From NCBI GenBank assembly GCA_002781265.1, contig PETS01000011.1:1-7594 (forward strand): DNA of 7,594 nt, given 5' to 3'. Of the stretch, positions 1 through 4,979 are shown in pieces. Both the position numbers and the translations under genes were made by a program. This stretch comes from Candidatus Falkowbacteria bacterium CG02_land_8_20_14_3_00_36_14 (GTDB lineage Bacteria; Patescibacteriota; Patescibacteriia; Patescibacteriales; UM-FILTER-36-11). Numbering within the stretch: the stretch's first letter is position 1; each line of letters starts with the position of its first letter. Under the pieces are notes generated by a model. It was not told the DNA's origin, did no database searches, and saw only the letters and a list, made by a program, of their open reading frames with translations.

Positions 1-1
1 T

Positions 2-229
2 ATAACTAATGGAAGCGGCAAGATTGATTTTTTAGGAGGAATTTTAGAAAACAAATTTATTTCCGCGGAAGAAGTTAGCAATCTTGCTAAATTGCCGAGC
101 AAACAAGAGCTTTATGCCAAGATAGTCGGTTCCATAAAATCTCCTCTTCGCGGGCTGGTTAATGCCTTATCCGGTAATTTTCGCAATTTAGTATACGTGC
201 TGAAAGCCATTGCCGAGAGTAAAAAATAG
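2..229 (+). CDS. rplJ: Ribosomal protein L10, C-terminal part (partial at window start)
   Basis: The reading frame is open from base 2 to the TAG at 227-229 and gives 75 residues with no start codon in view, so the 5' part lies outside the window. L10 is the base of the ribosomal stalk: its N-terminal domain binds 23S rRNA and its C-terminal helix carries the L7/L12 dimers. What is visible fits the end of L10: a segment like LGGILENKFISAEEVSNLAK, then LPSKQELYAKIVGSIK, then a long amphipathic helix ending LVYVLKAIAESKK. Within this helix the pattern SPLRGLVNAL is loosely repeated as SGNFRNLVYVL, as expected for successive L7/L12 docking sites; how many dimers bind cannot be decided here. rplL follows 82 bases downstream on the same strand, the usual order, which strengthens the call. 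Confidence 0.9.
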   Translation: MTNGSGKIDFLGGILENKFISAEEVSNLAKLPSKQELYAKIVGSIKSPLRGLVNALSGNFRNLVYVLKAIAESKK

Positions 230-263
230 TCTATTAATTAATTATATTTAATAATTAAATTGA

Positions 264-300
264 TTTCCTATAAAACAATTTATTTGAAAGTTATAGGGGA
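264..300 (+). promoter_or_regulatory. Hairpin covering the rplL ribosome binding site
   Basis: Bases 264-273 (TTTCCTATAA) can pair with 291-300 (TTATAGGGGA): seven Watson-Crick pairs next to a 17-base loop, two G-U pairs, and an outer T-A. The 3' arm holds AGGGGA (295-300), the only Shine-Dalgarno-like site before the rplL ATG at 312, with an 11-base gap. If the hairpin forms in mRNA it would hide that site, so rplL translation could depend on ribosomes arriving from rplJ or on another factor. The pairing is seen; the function is inferred. Confidence 0.4.
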
Positions 301-311
301 ATAATAATTTT

Positions 312-755
312 ATGTCTGAAGAAAAGAAAACAGCCGCTGCTTCCAAGGAAGATAAAAAAGAAGTGGCCGTGCCAAAAAAATTCCGATTAATTGTGGAAGA
401 AATTTCTAAAATGCCGGTTTTAGATTTAGCGGAATTAGTAAAAGTTTTAGAAGATAAATTCGGCGTTTCAGCGGCAGCCCCAGCCATGATGATGGCAGCA
501 GGCGCCGCTAATGGAGCCGGAGCTCCTAGCCAGGCAGAGGAAAAAGACAGCTTTAACATTGAAATTACCGAAGCCGGGGCTAACAAAATCGCAGTTATCA
601 AAGTAGTGCGCGAGATTACGGAAGTAGGCCTGAAAGATGCCAAGGATTTAGTAGACGCCGCGCCGAAAATAGTTAAAGAAGCGGTCAAAAAGAAAGAAGC
701 GGAAGAAATTAAAAAGAAGCTTGAAGACGCCGGAGCAAAAGTTACCTTAAAGTAA
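312..755 (+). CDS. rplL: Ribosomal protein L7/L12 with N-terminal extension
   Basis: This is the stalk protein that recruits and stimulates translation GTPases (EF-Tu, EF-G, IF2). It has 147 residues, against about 120-130 in most bacteria. Residues 1-22 are a charged Lys/Glu/Ala extension absent from E. coli L12. Residues 23-53 are the dimerisation helices, ending with the family's KFGVSAAAP signature. Residues 54-79 are the flexible Ala/Gly hinge, which contains an unusual Met triplet (59-61). Residues 80-147 are the globular factor-binding domain, with the hallmark stretch AGANKIAVIKVVREITEVGLKDAKDLVDAAP-like at about 88-118 (Lys/Arg rich, then GLKDAKDLV). Met1 is used because no in-frame start lies upstream; a start at Met34 would lose the dimerisation domain. 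The gene follows rplJ and ends just before a strong terminator. Confidence 0.96.
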   Translation: MSEEKKTAAASKEDKKEVAVPKKFRLIVEEISKMPVLDLAELVKVLEDKFGVSAAAPAMMMAAGAANGAGAPSQAEEKDSFNIEITEAGANKIAVIKVVREITEVGLKDAKDLVDAAPKIVKEAVKKKEAEEIKKKLEDAGAKVTLK

Positions 756-772
756 AAACAAATATACAACGA

Positions 773-815
773 TAAATAAAAGAGATGCTGATAATTGAAG
801 CATCTCTTTTATTTA
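773..815. terminator. Bidirectional intrinsic terminator between rplL and the convergent propeller gene
   Basis: Bases 773-788 and 800-815 are exact inverted copies (16 bp; core AGAGATGC / GCATCTCT), and 789/799 add a further pair, leaving a 9-base loop. The stem is flanked by AAAA on one side and TTTT on the other, so transcripts from either strand end in a GC-containing stem followed by U residues. It lies 17 bases after the rplL stop codon and downstream of the convergent gene at 967-3279, so it can end both units. Confidence 0.85.
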
Positions 816-841
816 GAACAGGTGCTTTTCGCAATGGGCAT
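809..841 (-). other. Ten-codon ORF behind a perfect Shine-Dalgarno motif (doubtful)
   Basis: On the minus strand, ATG at 841-839 opens a 10-codon frame (MPIAKSTCSK) that stops with TAA at 811-809, inside the stem of the bidirectional terminator. AAGGAGGA lies at 859-852, eleven bases before the ATG. It is the only full Shine-Dalgarno match noticed before a start codon in this window. The position, after the stop of the 770-residue gene and before the terminator, would make it the last ORF of that transcript. It may be chance, or the truncated start of a lost gene. No function is proposed. Confidence 0.2.
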
Positions 842-917
842 AAAACAAAAGTCCTCCTTGTATAAGGGTGATTAAGCGGGTTTTAATATTTGGTAAAATC
901 ACCATAACCCCTCGCCT

Positions 918-956
918 CGCTTCGCTTCGCGGGCGAAGCGGGCCTTCGCGCGAAGG
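918..956. repeat. Cluster of GC-rich palindromes
   Basis: In an otherwise AT-rich gap, CGCTTCGC (923-930) faces GCGAAGCG (933-940) across two bases. A second CGCTTCGC overlaps it at 918-925. CCTTCGCGCGAAGG (943-956) is a perfect 14-bp palindrome. The cluster begins 10 bases beyond the stop codon of the minus-strand gene. It looks like an intergenic repeat element. It lacks the T-run of an intrinsic terminator, but the hairpins could slow polymerase or protect a mRNA 3' end. Confidence 0.55.
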
Positions 957-966
957 GAGCATTATT

Positions 967-3279
967 TTATTTATCAAAATGAGAGGCGGGAATTTCAAAT
1001 ATAGAAGTATTGTTTAATACATATATTTTTTTATTGGCTTCATCCACGATAAAATCTTTTATATCATTCATCTGGCTGAAGCGGTACTGCAGTAAAAATT
1101 CGCCATTTTTATCAAAAACTGCCAGCCGATTATTTTTAGATTCCAAAATATAGATATATTTAAGGATTGGCGACACTATAATTTTAGATGCTTCGGTAAA
1201 TTCCGGATCTATTGATTTTAAGTTGAATTCTTCTTGGCTTCCTTTTAAGTATTTATTAACCTGACCGTTTTTAAATAATACATAAATAGTCCCATCAATA
1301 TCCATGCTAACCGCGTTGGAGAAATCCGCCTGGCCTTTTATCCAGGCGACAGGCGGCAGGAAGGCTTTGCCGGCCATATCGTAGCGATAAATCTGGTTGT
1401 CTCGGCCGTTAATTGAATATAACCGGTTATTATAAAAAGAAGCGCCTTTAATATAATTTAATTGGCCGTTTAAATCAATTTTCAGAAGATTAATGTTTTC
1501 CTTTTTGTCAATTTGAATTATGGCATTATTGCTGTTTATAAAATAAATATTGCCATTTTTGTCTAAAAAAGGATAGGAAAACATATTTCCGGGAAGATTT
1601 AAATCAGCCAGGGATGTTATTAAATTACCGTTTAAATCAAGGGTATAGATTGATTTTTGCCCGATATCGCTCGCGTATATTTTGTTATTAGCCATAACTA
1701 TATTAGCTGGAGACGCTTGATTATTTAAATTAATAAAATCAGCTATTTCATTAGCGTCAGCGATATCAATTACATGCCTTATCTTTTCCAATCGGAGGTC
1801 ATAATTTTTTTTAAATTCAGAATATTTGCTTATTTGTTTATCTGTTTTTCTAGGCATTAACCACAAAAGCCCGTAAATTTCTTCAAGAAGTATTTTAGCG
1901 CTTTCTTCATTGCCATAAATCATACTGGCCTCTACCTGATTTTGTTTTTGCTCAATTAAACTTATAATTTCATTAGTTTGATATATTTGGATTTCGTTTT
2001 TATTTTGGATATTTAATGAAAAAGTATTGAATAAAAACAATAAGATAAAGCCGATTGCCATTATAAAGCTTATTTGGTATCCCTTTTTTAAATTTTTAAA
2101 CCAACTGATGAATTTAAATATTATTTGCTTTAAATTTTTTATTTTTTCCTTAAATTTTACGGCCAAACCAATCATTTTTTCTTTACTAGTGATTAATTTA
2201 ACAAAATAAATTAAAAAATTAACCGCAAAAATAAAAACATTGCTGATAGACCGCCATATTTTTTTTAATCTCAGATTAGGCGCTCTAGTTTCAAAAAACA
2301 TTTTGTTTTTTAATAATTTGACTGAAATTTTATTATCCGTTTTTTTAGATTTAAAATTAAAAATTGACAGAGTTTTATTAATAATATTTTTTAAATTATT
2401 AAATTTTATCATTCCGGAAGTGGATAATAATTTTTCCGTAGTTTGCTCTACTGAATTAAGGCTGGAAATAGATTCTTTCGTTGCCGGCAATTTTATTTTT
2501 ATTTCCGGTTCGCTGGCACCCGTTGTATTTTTAATTATCAGCGCCAAAAAAGAAACATAAGCATTAATTTTTAAAAGTTCATTTTTAAATTGCCCGGCGG
2601 CATTATCGGGGGGAAGAGTGGTGATTACTTCAATTATATGCTTATTGGTCAAATATTCCGGCAAGGTTTCATTGGTGAACAGCATATATCCCCGCGGCGG
2701 TATTTTTCCGCTGATTACGCTGGAAAATATTTTATTGATATTGAGCGATGATTTTTTATTGCCATTTGATTGTTCTATAATATCGCTGATTTTATATTTT
2801 ACGGCATCCGGGCTAATTCCATAACGGCTTGATTCTTTTATGCTAACATTTTTATCGGGATAAATAAGCAGAGCTTTATTTTTTCCAATATTGGAGAAAT
2901 GAATATTATTTTCAAAAATTACCCCGGCAGTCGCGTTAATTAGATCAAGATTTATTTTTATTTTTTCTCGGCGGATAAATTCGGCTAAGTCTTTGTTGGT
3001 TTTAGCGATTACCGATTCAAAAATTTGTTCAATTTTAATAGTGCCGATTCTCTCCCTTAAAGCCATTTTTTCATTATAATAATAGTTATTATTAAGATTA
3101 TCTATTAAAAAATTAATAATTTTTAAGCTGTTATTTTTATTTATTTCTATTTCAATCAGCAGCCATAATTTTCCGCCCAAATTTTCTTTTTGCGCGTCGG
3201 GCTGAGATAAAAAAATTTCGCTAATAGTGCTAGATTTTTGCCCCGGAGTTAATATTAATTGCGATATTTTATAATGCAT
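967..3279 (-). CDS. Membrane protein: degenerate PP2C-like domain, membrane segment(s), coiled region and six-bladed beta-propeller
   Basis: This 770-residue protein has no recognised gene name. Residues 1-250 follow the strand/helix order of PP2C-type phosphatases, but the metal-binding motifs are gone: LWLLIEIE (38-45) sits where the first Asp motif is expected, IGKN (131-134) replaces GDS, FTNE (201-204) replaces TDG, and no final DN pair precedes YVSFLALIIK (241-250). Residues 251-340 are a variable linker. Hydrophobic segments lie at about 345-363 and 402-421, with a Lys-rich amphipathic stretch between. Residues 430-520 are helical and probably coiled. Residues 524-770 contain six IY/LY repeats starting at 534, 578, 620, 665, 709 and 752, a 42-45 residue spacing typical of NHL-like propellers. 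Most likely the inactive domain is cytoplasmic and the propeller outside, though topology is unsettled. The PP2C match is inferred from motif order only; the propeller is the surer part. The start has no Shine-Dalgarno site. Confidence 0.75.
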   Translation of the reverse strand: MHYKISQLILTPGQKSSTISEIFLSQPDAQKENLGGKLWLLIEIEINKNNSLKIINFLIDNLNNNYYYNEKMALRERIGTIKIEQIFESVIAKTNKDLAEFIRREKIKINLDLINATAGVIFENNIHFSNIGKNKALLIYPDKNVSIKESSRYGISPDAVKYKISDIIEQSNGNKKSSLNINKIFSSVISGKIPPRGYMLFTNETLPEYLTNKHIIEVITTLPPDNAAGQFKNELLKINAYVSFLALIIKNTTGASEPEIKIKLPATKESISSLNSVEQTTEKLLSTSGMIKFNNLKNIINKTLSIFNFKSKKTDNKISVKLLKNKMFFETRAPNLRLKKIWRSISNVFIFAVNFLIYFVKLITSKEKMIGLAVKFKEKIKNLKQIIFKFISWFKNLKKGYQISFIMAIGFILLFLFNTFSLNIQNKNEIQIYQTNEIISLIEQKQNQVEASMIYGNEESAKILLEEIYGLLWLMPRKTDKQISKYSEFKKNYDLRLEKIRHVIDIADANEIADFINLNNQASPANIVMANNKIYASDIGQKSIYTLDLNGNLITSLADLNLPGNMFSYPFLDKNGNIYFINSNNAIIQIDKKENINLLKIDLNGQLNYIKGASFYNNRLYSINGRDNQIYRYDMAGKAFLPPVAWIKGQADFSNAVSMDIDGTIYVLFKNGQVNKYLKGSQEEFNLKSIDPEFTEASKIIVSPILKYIYILESKNNRLAVFDKNGEFLLQYRFSQMNDIKDFIVDEANKKIYVLNNTSIFEIPASHFDK

Positions 3280-3308
3280 ATTATAAATTTTGACTATTTA
3301 TGCTATAT

Positions 3309-3314
3309 ATTATA
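3309..3314 (-). promoter_or_regulatory. Candidate -10 element for the propeller gene
   Basis: Read on the minus strand, this is a perfect TATAAT preceded by TG, 29 bases before the ATG at 3279. It would give a leader of roughly 20 bases. No good -35 hexamer is visible at 16-18 bases. Perfect TATAAT is not rare in DNA this AT-rich, so the call rests mainly on position. Confidence 0.35.
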
Positions 3315-3341
3315 CAATAAAATAGAGATAAAAACTAATTT

Positions 3342-3449
3342 AACCCGTTAAAAGAAAGCGTTTATTGAAATCAGAGAAATTAGAAATTAAAAAATTTTTC
3401 GCTTTTATGCTTTAAAACCGCTTATAGGCGATACCTTTTTAACAGGGTT
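3342..3449. repeat. Long-range inverted repeat upstream of the regulator gene
   Basis: AACCCGTTAAAA (3342-3353) pairs with TTTTAAC-A-GGGTT (3437-3449): twelve base pairs interrupted by one bulged A at 3444, with arms about 83 bases apart. The right arm ends 11 bases before the start codon at 3461, so in mRNA it would place a helix at the regulator's translation start. It might instead mark a protein-binding site or the ends of a small inserted element. Confidence 0.35.
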
Positions 3450-3460
3450 TACTAATAATT

Positions 3461-4087
3461 ATGGTAGCACAAACAAGCATGCTAGGGAAATTATTCGGTT
3501 CCAACGCGCGGGTTAAAATATTAAAATTATTTTTGTTGCATCCTGAGAAAAAATTCTATATACGCGAATTATCGCGCCGTTTGAAACTGCAAGTTAATTC
3601 TGTCCGCCGCGAACTGGAAAATTTGGAGAAATTCGGATTGCTTATTTCCAGCCATAGCATAGAAGCAGATATAAAAGATAAAAAGATAATAACACAAAAT
3701 ATGCATGATAAGAAGTATTTTCAGGCCAATAAAGATTTTGTTTTATTTAATGAAGTCAAGACTTTAATTGTTAAAGCGCAGATTTTGTATGAAAAAGATT
3801 TTATTAAAAAATTAAACATTATCGGTAAAACTAAACTGCTTATTTTGGCCGGGCTTTTTGTCAATAATGCCGCTTCATCCGTTGATTTATTTATTGTCGG
3901 CCGCTTTAATAAAAATAAATTTTTAAAATTGATCCATGAATTAGAAAATGAGCTGGGACGGGAAATAAATTATACCTTGATGGATTGGCGCGAATTCAAG
4001 TATAGAAGAGACATAACTGATGTTTTTTTATATGATATATTAGAAGGAAATAAAATAGTGGTGATAGACGAAACCGGCTCGCGTTGA
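3461..4087 (+). CDS. Winged-helix transcriptional regulator with C-terminal degenerate nucleotidyltransferase-like domain
   Basis: The protein has 208 residues. Residues 8-66 form a winged helix-turn-helix of the ArsR/MarR-like kind: LFGSNARVKILKLFLLHP, then FYIRELSRRLKLQVNSVRRE as the turn and recognition helix, then LENLEKFGLL leading into the wing (about 62-95). Residues 118-208 resemble a minimal nucleotidyltransferase fold. SVDLFIVGRF (140-149) matches the strand that carries the second catalytic Asp in the usual D-x-D motif, but the upstream GS motif is replaced by LFVNNAAS and the first Asp is missing, so catalysis is unlikely. The ending NYTLMDWREFKYRRD...FLYDILEG is the kind of tail I associate with these HTH-NTase proteins. 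Met7 (3479) is an alternative start matching the family-like opening MLGKLFGS; neither start has a clear Shine-Dalgarno site. It probably acts as a DNA-binding regulator in the cytoplasm; its target is unknown, and the inverted repeat upstream makes self-regulation possible. Confidence 0.75.
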   Translation: MVAQTSMLGKLFGSNARVKILKLFLLHPEKKFYIRELSRRLKLQVNSVRRELENLEKFGLLISSHSIEADIKDKKIITQNMHDKKYFQANKDFVLFNEVKTLIVKAQILYEKDFIKKLNIIGKTKLLILAGLFVNNAASSVDLFIVGRFNKNKFLKLIHELENELGREINYTLMDWREFKYRRDITDVFLYDILEGNKIVVIDETGSR

Positions 4088-4113
4088 TTATATGATTAGT
4101 TTTTTATCATAAA

Positions 4114-4147
4114 GACATCGGATGTCCTTTTTGGACATCGGATGTCC
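4114..4147. repeat. Tandem GACATCGGATGTCC palindromes
   Basis: Two copies of a palindrome with a single central base, GACATC-G-GATGTC(C), lie at 4114-4127 and 4133-4147, separated by TTTTT. Each is self-complementary, and together they form a larger hairpin: 4121-4127 with 4133-4139 around the five-T loop, then a G-G mismatch, then 4114-4119 with 4141-4146. The element fills the gap between the regulator and the next gene. I recall similar dispersed palindromes in patescibacterial genomes, but cannot check that here. Confidence 0.75.
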
Positions 4148-4157
4148 AAATCAAAAT

Positions 4158-4868
4158 ATGACAAACAAAATTTATAATGATTATTTGAATCTTGATATTA
4201 AGGAGAAATATTTAAAAAAAGTCAAAGACAAAGAAGGCGCGGAAGCGATAATAAACAGCTATGCTAAATTGATCGCCAGCCAGATAGCCGCAATCAAAAA
4301 AGCATTGGCGGACGATGATTATATTAAAATGAAAGAACTGGTTTTATCTTTGCGGGCGCTGGAAAAACATTTAGAAAAAACAAAATATAAAGCCGATATT
4401 TTTAAAATACCGGAAGAAATTTATAAGGAATATAATAAGATTATAATCAATAAAGATGAGATGATATCAGGAAAGAAGCCGGCGGTCGAAGAAAAAAAGG
4501 AAACATTCAAATTTGCACATGGCCAAATTTATTTCACGTACAATATTTTCGGAGAAATAGCATATTTAGAGGAGCCGAAAATAGAGCATGATTATTATGA
4601 AAAATTAAGCGGTGATGAAAATATGGCTGATAATTTTAAAGAGATAATAAGAAAAGCAGGCGCGAATGAAAAAAATAATTTATCTGAAGGTCTGATAATC
4701 GGAGCAAAGCAGAGAAGCAAGCTTTTATCATGGTACCAAGAACTTCAGCAAGCGCTTTTGCAAGACAAAAAAAAGCAAGAAGCCGATTTTATCACCGATA
4801 AAATAAAAAAAATAAGAGAGGATATTAATAATATCTACGGCCGAGGGAAGAATATAATAATCTCGTAG
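4158..4868 (+). CDS. Protein of unknown function, mostly helical, charged
   Basis: I do not recognise this protein. From the ATG at 4158 it has 236 residues. An in-frame ATG exists at 4122, but it sits inside the GACATCGGATGTCC palindrome and would add a 12-residue leader encoded largely by the repeat, so 4158 is preferred; neither start has a Shine-Dalgarno site. No signal peptide or membrane segment is visible, which suggests a cytoplasmic protein. Residues 14-78 look like two long helices rich in Lys, Glu, Ala and Leu. Residues 79-115 are a charged linker. Residues 117-140 (FKFAHGQIYFTYNIFGEIAYLEEP) are the only aromatic, strand-like part. Residues 155-226 are helical again, with LLSWYQELQQALLQDKKKQE. 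The TAG stop lies inside the next palindromic repeat. It could be a partner of the upstream regulator, but only proximity supports that. Confidence 0.65.
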   Translation: MTNKIYNDYLNLDIKEKYLKKVKDKEGAEAIINSYAKLIASQIAAIKKALADDDYIKMKELVLSLRALEKHLEKTKYKADIFKIPEEIYKEYNKIIINKDEMISGKKPAVEEKKETFKFAHGQIYFTYNIFGEIAYLEEPKIEHDYYEKLSGDENMADNFKEIIRKAGANEKNNLSEGLIIGAKQRSKLLSWYQELQQALLQDKKKQEADFITDKIKKIREDINNIYGRGKNIIIS

Positions 4869-4936
4869 AGACGCAAGATTTTGCGTCTCTACCGTTGGCG
4901 GAAAACAAAACCAGACGCAAGATTTTGTGTCTCTAC
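4865..4936. repeat. Two copies of a GTAGAGACG-type palindromic repeat
   Basis: Copy 1 (4865-4892) is a perfect 12-bp stem, GTAGAGACGCAA / TTGCGTCTCTAC, with loop GATT. Copy 2 (4913-4936) matches copy 1 at 23 of 24 bases from AGACGCAA onward, but has lost the first four bases of the left arm and has T for C in the right arm, leaving an 8-bp stem with one G-T pair. Copy spacing is 44 bases. Dispersed repeats of the form GTAGAGACG...CGTCTCTAC are familiar to me from cyanobacteria and other genomes. Copy 1 supplies the stop codon of the upstream gene (TAG at 4866-4868). The stems lack a T-tract, so they are not clear terminators. Confidence 0.8.
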
Positions 4937-4948
4937 GGTGCATTAAAA

Positions 4949-4954
4949 TATAAT
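4949..4954 (+). promoter_or_regulatory. Candidate -10 element for the pseudopilin gene
   Basis: A perfect TATAAT lies 25 bases before the ATG at 4980. A weak -35 match, TTGTGT at 4925-4930, falls 18 bases upstream and is part of the right arm of the second palindromic repeat. A second AT-rich hexamer, TATAAA at 4962-4967, would leave a leader of only a few bases. The gene has no Shine-Dalgarno site. Confidence 0.3.
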
Positions 4955-4979
4955 AATAGTTTATAAAATACAAACCCCC

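Noticed and set aside
248..769. Minus-strand 173-codon open frame opposite rplL
   Set aside because: It is the antisense of a well-supported ribosomal protein gene; its Ser/Ala/Phe-rich product is what antisense of Ala/Lys/Glu codons gives.
852..859. CCTCCTT as a 16S rRNA 3' end fragment
   Set aside because: The flanking bases do not match the conserved 16S tail; it is simply the complement of the minus-strand AAGGAGGA.
813..998. Minus-strand 61-codon frame over the GC-rich palindromes
   Set aside because: It overlaps the end of the propeller gene, its middle is encoded by the palindromes, and the product resembles no family I know.
2027..2824. Plus-strand open frames inside the propeller gene
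   Set aside because: They are shadows of the minus-strand gene, whose domain structure is coherent over its full length.
4122..4157. Upstream ATG as start of the 236-residue protein
   Set aside because: The ATG lies inside the GACATCGGATGTCC palindrome and the added residues are encoded largely by the repeat, so ATG 4158 is the better start.
4865..4936. Possible CRISPR-like array
   Set aside because: There are only two unequal palindromic copies with a short gap and no cas genes; this fits a dispersed palindromic repeat.
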